Assembly: GCA_023229685.1 (NCBI GenBank)
Contig: JALNYT010000009.1
Span: forward strand, 1-64,000
Source: Sulfuritalea sp.
GTDB lineage: Bacteria > Pseudomonadota > Gammaproteobacteria > Burkholderiales > Rhodocyclaceae
Reading direction: 5' to 3'
DNA: 64,000 nt
The translations under genes and the position numbers were made by a program. Numbering within the stretch: the first letter of the stretch is position 1; each line of letters opens with the position of its first letter. Below are positions 42,735-50,152 of the stretch, in pieces. Below the pieces are notes generated by a model, which was not told the DNA's origin, did no database searches, and worked only from the letters and a program-made list of their open reading frames with translations.

Positions 42735-43229
42735 GTGGAAGGCAGCAAGGCCATAGCCAGCCCCCTGGACGATAGCGGATACATGGGGCTGGCGCTGGAG
42801 TTGGCGCGCGAAGCAGGCGCCGCCGGCGAGGTGCCGGTGGGCGCTGTGATCGTATGGGGAGGGGAAGTTGTTGGTCGCGGCTTCAACCAGCCGATAGGCC
42901 GGCACGACCCCACGGCCCATGCTGAAGTCATGGCGCTGCGCGATGCCGCCGTCCGGCTCGGCAACTACCGGCTGCCGGGCTGCACCCTGTACGTCACGCT
43001 AGAGCCCTGCGCCATGTGCGCCGGTGCGATCATGCATGCTCGCATCGACCGCGTCGTATTCGGTGCGCGCGACCCGAAGACCGGCGCCGCCGGCAGCATC
43101 ATCGACTTGTTCGCGGAGTCCCGCCTCAACCACCACACCGCCATCGTCGGTGGCGTACTGGCGGAACAGTGCGGCAGCCTGCTCTCGAGTTTTTTCGGCG
43201 CGCGCCGCGGGCGCACGCTGGTGGCCTGA
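42735..43229 (+). CDS. tadA: tRNA-specific adenosine deaminase
   Basis: The protein has 164 residues from GTG 42735; ATG 42783 is possible but would remove the first helix. It deaminates A34 to inosine in tRNA-Arg(ACG). Zinc and proton-shuttle motif HAEVMALRDAA and the PCAMC pair in TLEPCAMCAGAIMHARI are intact, and the family's DPKTGAAGS follows. It starts 25 bp after ppdK and is likely cotranscribed with it and the next gene. Confidence 0.93.
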   Translation: MEGSKAIASPLDDSGYMGLALELAREAGAAGEVPVGAVIVWGGEVVGRGFNQPIGRHDPTAHAEVMALRDAAVRLGNYRLPGCTLYVTLEPCAMCAGAIMHARIDRVVFGARDPKTGAAGSIIDLFAESRLNHHTAIVGGVLAEQCGSLLSSFFGARRGRTLVA

Positions 43230-43242
43230 TCTCAACGTGTCG

Positions 43243-44136
43243 ATGCATATCCGCATCAGCCTGCCGCAACAATCCCTGGAGCTGCATGACGAGCGCGGGA
43301 CCTTGCTGCGCCGCCATCCGGTATCCACCGCCAGGAACGGTGCCGGCGAGCAGAACGGCAGCTTTTGCACGCCGCGCGGTCGACACATCATTCGGGCAAA
43401 AGTCGGCGCTGGCGAGACGGCGAACACGGTCTTCGTGCGCCGTCGGCCCACCGGGGAAGTATGGACGCCGCAACTTGCGGAGCAATTCCCCGAGCGCGAC
43501 TGGATACTGACGCGCATCCTGTGGCTGTCGGGCAAGGAGCCGGGGCGCAACCGGCTCGGCGAGGTCGACACCATGCGCCGCTACATCTACCTGCACGGCG
43601 CACCCGACACGGTAGCCTTGGGCACACCCGGCTCGATCGGTTGCGTGCGCATGCGCAATCAGGACATCATCGAGCTGTTCGATCTGGTTCCGGTTCAAAC
43701 GCCGGTAGATATCGTCGAATTCGGCGTCGAGGCCGGGTCGTGGAACGAACTCATGGAGCAGGCGCGGCAAGTGCGTGACGTGGTATTTGTCGACGAGCAG
43801 AAGGTTCCACGGGACATCGAGTGGGACGAGCATGACGCCTCGAGTCGGCACGTCATCGCGCAAGACGACGATGGCGGTGCAATCGGCACCGGACGTCTGC
43901 TGGCAGACGGTCATATCGGCCGCATGGCGGTGCTGGCGGACTGGCGCGGCAAGGGCGTCGGCCGTGCGCTGCTGGAAAGACTGATGGAAGAGGCCCGCCT
44001 GCAGGGTCAGGACCATCTGGCGCTGCATGCGCAAACGCAGGCCAGCGGCTTTTACCGGCGCTTCGGCTTTGTCGAGGAAGGGCCTGAATTCATGGAAGCC
44101 GGGATTCCGCACCGGACCATGGTGCGCTCAATCTAA
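43243..44136 (+). CDS. L,D-transpeptidase-like domain fused to GNAT acetyltransferase
   Basis: The protein has 297 residues from ATG 43243; GTG 43237 is an alternative. Residues 1-150 match a short ErfK/YkuD-type protein (RYIYLHGAPD, then GTPGSIGCVRMRNQDIIELF), with Cys retained but Ile replacing His in the SHGC motif. It has no signal peptide. Residues of about 155-297 form a GNAT domain (VRDVVFVDEQKVPRDIEWDE, and acetyl-CoA loop ADWRGKGVGRALLERL). The join is in frame with no sign of a frameshift. An enzyme acting on cell wall should be exported, but no export signal is visible, so the first half may be cytoplasmic or inactive. Repeat R4 lies in its first domain. Confidence 0.8.
   Translation: MHIRISLPQQSLELHDERGTLLRRHPVSTARNGAGEQNGSFCTPRGRHIIRAKVGAGETANTVFVRRRPTGEVWTPQLAEQFPERDWILTRILWLSGKEPGRNRLGEVDTMRRYIYLHGAPDTVALGTPGSIGCVRMRNQDIIELFDLVPVQTPVDIVEFGVEAGSWNELMEQARQVRDVVFVDEQKVPRDIEWDEHDASSRHVIAQDDDGGAIGTGRLLADGHIGRMAVLADWRGKGVGRALLERLMEEARLQGQDHLALHAQTQASGFYRRFGFVEEGPEFMEAGIPHRTMVRSI
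43399..43422 (+). repeat. Dispersed repeat, copy R4 (inside a coding region)
   Basis: Core AGTCGGCGCTGGCGA followed by GACGGCG, read as AKVGAGETAN in the transpeptidase-like domain. Homologues I recall have a similar AxxGAG segment, so this copy could be a coincidental match to native codons. Confidence 0.4.
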
Positions 44137-44884
44137 GGCGATAGCGCAGCCGTTCGCCGCGTTGCGCACCCGGCAGCCAGGTCTGCTCGTCGAAGCTGGT
44201 CCAGCCGTCCTGCCCGACGCACAACACCGTGGAGCCGCGCGTGCCGTAGTCGGCTGATTTGACGAAAGCCGAAGACAGCAGGCGTTCCCACGCCAGCGGA
44301 ACCCCGGTCTGCGGCAGATGCTCGTCTGGGTGAATGCCATCATCCTGGAGCAGGTGAAACAGAGCCTCATCGGCCGGAAGGCCGTCCAGAGCCTGCGCCA
44401 GCGCCGTCTTGCCGGCGCCGACTTTCGGCCACGGCGTATCGAGCAAATGATTCGATATGCCATATACGCCCGCTTGCAGCGGACGCGGCTCGTCGCCCAT
44501 ATTCGACGAGCACCATAGCGTTTCGCCGTCGCTCAGCAGCAGGTTGTAGCCGTTGCACTCGCGGCCAAACGCGGCGATGCGTTCCAGGTAGGCTTGTGGT
44601 GCTTCATCTCCGGCCAGAAAGTCCGCCACCAGCTTGCCGCGCGAAGGTGCGTTGCTGCGGTTCTGCGCCGGATCGCGGTAATTGGTCAGCGCCGCGAAGC
44701 GCCCGCTGCGCGTAACGCCCATCCAGGTGCCGCGCGCTTCGAGATCGCGTCCGGCCAGAACCTGCGGCGCGTCTTTCCAGAAGGCGGCAGGCGCGGTCGG
44801 CCGGGCGAAGAACTCATCGCGATTGGCGGCCACGACCAGTGGATAGTCTGGATGGACCCGCCAGGCGACGAGGATCAGGCACAT
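44090..44884 (-). CDS. NRDE-family (TANGO2-like) protein
   Basis: The protein has 264 residues from ATG 44884. It begins MCLILVAWRVHPDYPLVVAA, followed by NRDEFFARPT, the NRDE signature with Cys2 as in the TANGO2/Ntn-like fold; GTWMGVTRSGRFAALTNYRD and ECNGYNLLLSD are also typical. Eukaryotic TANGO2 is linked to metabolism and haem handling; the bacterial function is not established. It starts 8 bp after the ygfZ-like gene, so they form an operon. Its 3' end overlaps the convergent fusion gene by 47 bp. Confidence 0.88.
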   Translation of the reverse strand: MCLILVAWRVHPDYPLVVAANRDEFFARPTAPAAFWKDAPQVLAGRDLEARGTWMGVTRSGRFAALTNYRDPAQNRSNAPSRGKLVADFLAGDEAPQAYLERIAAFGRECNGYNLLLSDGETLWCSSNMGDEPRPLQAGVYGISNHLLDTPWPKVGAGKTALAQALDGLPADEALFHLLQDDGIHPDEHLPQTGVPLAWERLLSSAFVKSADYGTRGSTVLCVGQDGWTSFDEQTWLPGAQRGERLRYRLRLSAPWSGAESRLP

Positions 44885-44892
44885 TTCGCCTC

Positions 44893-45918
44893 TCAGGCAA
44901 TCTCGTAGGGCAACGGCAAAAATTCCAGTCGCTCGCCGCCCAAGGCGCCGACATGCACTTCGCCGGCTTCCACGGCGCCGCTTTGGACGCAGACCAGGCA
45001 GTCGAAGCCGCCATCCGGGGAGGGCGCCACGCTGACCACCGCGCCGCAATGCTGGTCGCCGGTTTCGGGTGCATAGATATGGGCGCCGGGGACAACCGCC
45101 GTGGCGAGCCGGGCGCGATAGGTGCGCCGCTTGACCTTGCCCAGATACTGGGTGCGGGCGACGATTTCCTGCCCCGGATAGCATCCCTTGCTGAAACTCA
45201 CGCCCGCCACGGCAGGCAGTTCCATGTTCAGCATCTGCGGCACAAAAGCCTCCTGGGTGGCGGCGACGACGCGCGGTTGCCCGGCGGCGATTTCCAGCCA
45301 TTGCCACGCTGCCAGACCCACCGGCCGGGCCGCGGCCGCCAGCTGCTGCCAGCGCGAAGCGGCCGTGGCGGCATCGAGCGCCAGCAGCCAGCGCGTCTCA
45401 TCGAGCCGGATCGCCTGCCCACCGTCGACGGCAGCGACGCCGAAGCGCACCAATGCCGCTGCGGCCTCGCCAAGAGTCGGCGCTGGCGATGCGGCGGCTG
45501 GAACCGAATAACCGATCAGGGCCAGCTCTGCCGTCGCATCCGTCAGCTTTACCTTCGAGCGCAGCACGTACATCGACAGCTTCTTCAGGATCATCGGCAG
45601 GATATCGCGCGGCAACATCAGCAGAAAATCGTCGCCTTCGCGCCAGATCAGGAGCAGCGCCAGCAAGCGGCCCTTGGCGGTGCAGAAGCCGGCGAAGCGT
45701 GCACCATCCGGCGTGATGCCCTTGATATCGTTGGTCAGAAGATTGTGCAGAAAACCGGCGGCATCGACGCCGCTGGCACGGATCAGGCCCATGTCGATCA
45801 AGGGTGCCACGACCGTTGCGTCGCGTGCCGCAAACAGTTCTTCCGCGACAGCGCCAAAGCTGCTGCCGTCTGCCGTTAGCCCTTGGGTGGCAAGGGCGGA
45901 AATCCATTCTTGGGTCAT
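44893..45918 (-). CDS. ygfZ: YgfZ-type folate-binding protein
   Basis: The protein has 341 residues with a GcvT-like fold. The family signature KGCYPGQEIVARTQYLGKVK is intact, including its Cys. YgfZ helps assemble or repair certain Fe-S enzymes in a folate-dependent way. The segment PAAASPAPTLGEAAAAL (about residues 138-154) contains repeat R5 translated and is low-complexity compared with the rest. It is divergent from mltG across 89 bp. Confidence 0.92.
   Translation of the reverse strand: MTQEWISALATQGLTADGSSFGAVAEELFAARDATVVAPLIDMGLIRASGVDAAGFLHNLLTNDIKGITPDGARFAGFCTAKGRLLALLLIWREGDDFLLMLPRDILPMILKKLSMYVLRSKVKLTDATAELALIGYSVPAAASPAPTLGEAAAALVRFGVAAVDGGQAIRLDETRWLLALDAATAASRWQQLAAAARPVGLAAWQWLEIAAGQPRVVAATQEAFVPQMLNMELPAVAGVSFSKGCYPGQEIVARTQYLGKVKRRTYRARLATAVVPGAHIYAPETGDQHCGAVVSVAPSPDGGFDCLVCVQSGAVEAGEVHVGALGGERLEFLPLPYEIA
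45473..45496 (+). repeat. Dispersed repeat, copy R5 (inside ygfZ)
   Basis: Core AGTCGGCGCTGGCGA followed by TGCGGCG. On the gene strand it encodes AASPAPTL in a low-complexity loop of the YgfZ-like protein. Confidence 0.6.
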
Positions 45919-46007
45919 GAGGTGCGTCCGGGTTGGGTATAAGTCTGGAGTGCTATTATCGCGGCCGAGGTGCAGATTGCGCCCGCCCCGACCTTATTCA
46001 AGCCTTC

Positions 46008-46997
46008 ATGCGTACTTTCAAGCTAATCCTGCTGGCGCTGATTCTCGCATTTGTCACGGCGATCGTGGGTTTCAGCTGGTTTACGGTGCGTCACCTGCCC
46101 ATGCGCAGCGACCCGACCGCCTTTTCCGTGCCGGCAGGCGCCAGTTTGCGCTCGGCGGCACAGGTAATCGAAGCGGCAGGCATCGAACTGCCGGCGTGGC
46201 AACTGGAACTGCTGGGGCGCGTCCTGGGACGTTCGTCGAAGATCAAGGCCGGCAGCTATGAGGTGGAAGAGGGGCTGACGGCCTTGGCGCTGCTCGACAA
46301 GCTGACGCGCGGCGACGTGACGCAGGGCGAACTGGTGCTGGTGGAAGGCAAGACCTTTCGGCAGTTTCGAGCGGCCTTGAATGAGCACCCGGATCTCGCC
46401 CACGATTCACTGAAACTGAGCGACGTACAGATCCTTGCCCGTCTGGGTGCAAAGGAACCCCATCCGGAAGGGCTCTTCTTTCCCGATACCTACCTCTTCG
46501 ACAAGGGCAGCAGCGATTTGGACGTGTTGCGCCGCGCCTACAAGTCGATGCAGCCGCGGCTGGCGGCCGCGTGGGAAAGACGTGAAACCACCCTGCCGGT
46601 AAAAACGCCCTACGAACTGTTGATTCTGGCTTCGATCGTAGAAAAGGAGACCGGCGTGCCTGCCGACCGGCCACAGGTTGCCGCTGTATTCGTCAATCGG
46701 CTGCGGCGCGGCATGTTATTGCAAACCGATCCAACGGTGATCTACGGTCTGGGCGAGCGCTTTGACGGCAATCTGCGCAAGATCGATTTGCTCACCGATA
46801 CACCCTGGAATACCTACACGCGACCGGGTTTGCCGCCGACGCCGATTGCCATGCCGGGATTGGCCTCGTTGCAAGCCGCGGCGAAGCCGCCGTCCAGCGA
46901 CATGCTGTATTTTGTCGCCCGCGGCGGTGGATCGAGCGAGTTTTCGGCAACGCTGGACGAGCACAACAGCGCCGTCGCAAAGTACCAGAAGCGCTAA
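46008..46997 (+). CDS. mltG: Endolytic murein transglycosylase
   Basis: The protein has 329 residues. One N-terminal membrane segment (LILLALILAFVTAIVGFSWF) anchors a periplasmic domain. A LysM-like region (about 40-110) precedes the YceG catalytic domain with the active Glu in LILASIVEKETGVPADRP and the conserved LLQTDPTVIYGLG. It cleaves nascent glycan strands and sets their length. It is the first gene of mltG-tmk-holB-tatD. Confidence 0.95.
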   Translation: MRTFKLILLALILAFVTAIVGFSWFTVRHLPMRSDPTAFSVPAGASLRSAAQVIEAAGIELPAWQLELLGRVLGRSSKIKAGSYEVEEGLTALALLDKLTRGDVTQGELVLVEGKTFRQFRAALNEHPDLAHDSLKLSDVQILARLGAKEPHPEGLFFPDTYLFDKGSSDLDVLRRAYKSMQPRLAAAWERRETTLPVKTPYELLILASIVEKETGVPADRPQVAAVFVNRLRRGMLLQTDPTVIYGLGERFDGNLRKIDLLTDTPWNTYTRPGLPPTPIAMPGLASLQAAAKPPSSDMLYFVARGGGSSEFSATLDEHNSAVAKYQKR

Positions 46998-47003
46998 TTG
47001 AGC

Positions 47004-47615
47004 ATGGCACGCGGCCGTTTCATCAGTCTTGAAGGCATCGATGGTGCCGGGAAAAGCACCCAGCACACCTGGCTGGTCGAGTATCTGCGCGGGCAGGGAC
47101 ATGTCGTGGTCGCCACCCGCGAACCGGGCGGAACTCCGCTGGGCGAGAAGCTTCGCGTCCTGCTGCTGGCCGATCCCATGCATCTGGAAACCGAGGCGCT
47201 GCTGATGTTTGCCGCCCGGCGCGAACATATCGCGCAAGTGATCGAACCGGCCTTGGCGCGCGGTGAATGGGTGGTCTGCGACCGCTTCGTCGATGCCTCG
47301 TTTGCCTATCAAGGGGGAGGGCGCGGTCTCAGCTGGAAGAAGCTCGAAGCTCTCGCAGATTGGGTGCTGGGCGATCTGCAACCGGATCTGACCCTGATTT
47401 TCGACGCGCCGGTCGCGATCGCGCAGCAGCGCCTGCATGCCGCCACTTCGCAGCCAGATCGCTTCGAGCAGGAACATGCGGCTTTTTTCGAGCGGGTGCG
47501 GGCCGCCTATCTTCGAATCGCCGCAGAAAATCCCGCACGTGTGCGCCTCATCGATGCTACCCAGACCCCTGCCGCTATTAATAAAGTACTTGAGGATATA
47601 GTTGCAACACTTTGA
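47004..47615 (+). CDS. tmk: Thymidylate kinase
   Basis: The protein has 203 residues from ATG 47004, 6 bp after the mltG stop. P-loop EGIDGAGKSTQHTWL, the DRx motif in VCDRFVDASFAYQGGGRGLS and LIFDAPVAIAQQRL are present. It phosphorylates dTMP to dTDP. Its 3' end overlaps holB by 14 bp and is AT-rich relative to the rest of the gene. Confidence 0.96.
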   Translation: MARGRFISLEGIDGAGKSTQHTWLVEYLRGQGHVVVATREPGGTPLGEKLRVLLLADPMHLETEALLMFAARREHIAQVIEPALARGEWVVCDRFVDASFAYQGGGRGLSWKKLEALADWVLGDLQPDLTLIFDAPVAIAQQRLHAATSQPDRFEQEHAAFFERVRAAYLRIAAENPARVRLIDATQTPAAINKVLEDIVATL

Positions 47616-48657
47616 TTTAACACAGTTATATTGGAACGGATTGATACGGGAGCAGCTGCTTGGACAGGGGCTCGACCGGCTTCCGCATGCCATGCTCCTG
47701 GTCGGGCCAACCGGAGTCGGCAAGACGGCTTTCTCCGAACAGCTTGCAGCACTTCTGCTCTGCGAATCAGTTGCACCGGATCTGACGGCTTGCGGTGAAT
47801 GCCAAGCTTGCCGGTGGCTCGATGCCGGCAATCATCCCGACTTCAGACGTGTCGCGCCGGATGGCGATGACGAAACCGATGAAGGCGCGCCCGAGAAGAC
47901 GGCCGAAAAGACCAAGAAGCGAAGCCCCGGAATCATCAGCATCGCGAGGATCCGAGAACTCGAAGCCTTTGTTTTTACGGGCAGTCATCGAAACGGCAGC
48001 CGCGTCGTGCTGATTACGGAAGCCGAAGCCATGCCTCCCGCGGCAGCAAATGCACTTCTTAAAATACTTGAAGAACCACCAGCAAGTGTTTATTTTATAT
48101 TAGTATCATCAAAGACAAAATCACTCTTGCCAACCATTCGCAGCCGTTGCCGGGTGATTCTCTTTGCCGCTCCGGACGCTGCTGCGGCCACTGCATGGTT
48201 GGCCGGCGCCGGCCTGGAAAAGCAGGCGGCGCGCTATCTTCAACTGGCCGGGGGCGCTCCCATGCGTGTGGCGCAGTGGAAGGATCAGGGGCAGTTGGCA
48301 CCGCTCGACGCGCTGGTCGATTCCCTGATCTCACCGCCTGCCGACCCGATGGCGCTTGCGGCTCGCTGGGACGGCTTGCTCAAGGGTGACGGGGTGTTCC
48401 GCATGGAGAATCTGGTCGAAGGCGTGCAGCGCTGGCTGTTCGATCTGGCGCAGGAGCGCATGGCCGGTGAGATTCGGTACCACGGCGGCTGGCCACGTCC
48501 GAAAGGGGTGGAAAACCTCAGCCCGACTGGCTTGATGACCGCCTGGCGCGAGATCGGCCAGTTTCGTCGCAGCGCCCGTCACCCATTGAATCAATTGTTG
48601 TTTCTCGAAAATATGGCCACTCATTTCTTGCGCGCCCTGCGACCGGCGGCCTCATGA
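47602..48657 (+). CDS. holB: DNA polymerase III, delta-prime subunit
   Basis: The protein has 351 residues from TTG 47602 (GAGG 9 bases upstream), overlapping tmk. The clamp-loader fold has Walker A (LLVGPTGVGKTAFSEQL), zinc-binding cysteines (CESV, then CGECQAC) and the sensor region NALLKILEEPPASVYFILVS. A charged insertion (about residues 93-112, DDETDEGAPEKTAEKTKK) is unusual. The codons around 48,050-48,125 are markedly AT-rich compared with the gene's average. Confidence 0.95.
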   Translation: MQHFDLTQLYWNGLIREQLLGQGLDRLPHAMLLVGPTGVGKTAFSEQLAALLLCESVAPDLTACGECQACRWLDAGNHPDFRRVAPDGDDETDEGAPEKTAEKTKKRSPGIISIARIRELEAFVFTGSHRNGSRVVLITEAEAMPPAAANALLKILEEPPASVYFILVSSKTKSLLPTIRSRCRVILFAAPDAAAATAWLAGAGLEKQAARYLQLAGGAPMRVAQWKDQGQLAPLDALVDSLISPPADPMALAARWDGLLKGDGVFRMENLVEGVQRWLFDLAQERMAGEIRYHGGWPRPKGVENLSPTGLMTAWREIGQFRRSARHPLNQLLFLENMATHFLRALRPAAS

Positions 48658-49436
48658 GCGCCCTGCTGGTTGATTCGCACTGCCACCTCGATTTTCCCGA
48701 TTTTCAAGGGCGGGAAGATGAGTTGCTGGCCGCCATGAAAGCCCATGATGTTGGCTGGGCGCTGATTGCCGGCGTTACGCTGGAGCGTTTTCCGGGCGTG
48801 TTGACGCTGGCGCAGCGCTTTCCGAACCTGTATGCGGCCGTCGGCGTTCATCCCGACACGCAGGAAGGCGAGGAGCCGGACGAGGACAGGCTGATCCGCC
48901 TCGCTGCACACCCCAAAGTGGTCGCCATCGGCGAGACCGGGCTTGACTACTATCGGCTGGAAGGCGACCTCGAATGGCAGCGCGAACGCTTCCGGACCCA
49001 TATCCGTGCCGCGCGCCGCGCCGGCAAACCCCTGATCATCCATACCCGGGAGGCCGCCGCCGATACCCTGCGGATTCTCGAGGAGGAGGGGGTCGGCGAA
49101 GCAGGGGGGGTATTCCATTGTTTCACCGAGACCCGCGCCGTGGCCGAAACTGCACTCGATCTCGGCTTCCACATTTCGTTCTCAGGCATTGTGACCTTCA
49201 AGAATGCAATTCAAATCAAGGAGGTGGCTAGCTTCGTCCCGCTCGATAGAATACTGGTCGAGACCGATGCCCCCTATCTCGCGCCGGTGCCGCATCGCGG
49301 CAAACTGAACCATCCCGCCCTGGTACGCCATGTCGCCGAAGAAGTGGCAAGGCTGAGAGGCATCAGTACGGATGATCTGGCGCAGGCCACGACGGCCAAC
49401 TTCTTTCGCCTGTTTGGAGCCGCACACCATGCGTAA
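48654..49436 (+). CDS. TatD-family metal-dependent DNase
   Basis: The protein has 260 residues, overlapping holB by ATGA. Metal ligands DSHCHLDF, Glu in GETGLDYYR, His in IIHTREA, His in HCFTE and Asp in ETDAPYLAPVPHRGK are all present. It is a TatD/YcfH-type hydrolase. In several proteobacteria a pilZ gene lies between holB and tatD; it is absent here. Confidence 0.94.
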   Translation: MSALLVDSHCHLDFPDFQGREDELLAAMKAHDVGWALIAGVTLERFPGVLTLAQRFPNLYAAVGVHPDTQEGEEPDEDRLIRLAAHPKVVAIGETGLDYYRLEGDLEWQRERFRTHIRAARRAGKPLIIHTREAAADTLRILEEEGVGEAGGVFHCFTETRAVAETALDLGFHISFSGIVTFKNAIQIKEVASFVPLDRILVETDAPYLAPVPHRGKLNHPALVRHVAEEVARLRGISTDDLAQATTANFFRLFGAAHHA

Positions 49437-50058
49437 GTTATTGATCGGACTGATGATCTCTGTCATCGCGAGCCTGGCTCAAGCCGGTGCCTACGACGAC
49501 ATTCTTGCTGCCGCCAATGAAGGCAACACGACTGCGGTGGTCGATCTGCTCCAGCGCGGCATGGACGTCAATACGGCCGATCGCACCGGATCGACCCTTT
49601 TGATGATCGCAGCCCGCAATGGCCACATGCCGTTGCTGGAAACCCTGCTGGCCAATCGCGCCAACGTCAATCGCCGCAATCAGGCGGGCGATACGGCCTT
49701 GCTATTGGCGGCACTGAAGGCCCGACTCGAGGTGGTACAGCTCCTGATCGAAAAAGGCGCGGATATCAACCCATCCGGCTGGGCGCCGTTGCACTATGCC
49801 GTTTTTGGCGGCAGCAGAGAAGTTGCGGCTTTGTTGTTCGCCAAAGGCGCAAAGCTCGATGCCCGCGCGCCAAATGGGCAAACAGCGTTGATGCTGGCGG
49901 TCAAGCTCGGCAATCTGGATCTGGTTCAGCTGTTGATCGATGCCGATGCGGATATGGATCTGGTGGATTACGAGGGCATTTCTGCGCTGGCCCTGGCGCG
50001 AAAACTGGGGCATGAGGAGATTGCCGCATATTTGCGCAAGGTGGGCGCAGTCGAGTGA
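49429..50058 (+). CDS. Exported ankyrin-repeat protein
   Basis: The protein has 209 residues from ATG 49429, overlapping the tatD stop. A signal peptide (MRKLLIGLMISVIASLAQAG) is followed by about five ankyrin repeats (TADRTGSTLLMIAARNGHMP, RAPNGQTALMLAVKLGNLDL). It is probably periplasmic. The partner is unknown; in other bacteria periplasmic ankyrin proteins protect or scaffold enzymes such as catalase. It is cotranscribed with the holB-tatD genes. Confidence 0.87.
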   Translation: MRKLLIGLMISVIASLAQAGAYDDILAAANEGNTTAVVDLLQRGMDVNTADRTGSTLLMIAARNGHMPLLETLLANRANVNRRNQAGDTALLLAALKARLEVVQLLIEKGADINPSGWAPLHYAVFGGSREVAALLFAKGAKLDARAPNGQTALMLAVKLGNLDLVQLLIDADADMDLVDYEGISALALARKLGHEEIAAYLRKVGAVE

Positions 50059-50152
50059 TTACGGAGGCAAACGCTGGTTCTTGTCCAATCGTCACTTCGC
50101 ATAATTGGCATTATGTAAACTACTCTGGCGCCGTTACCCTGGAGGCACTCGC

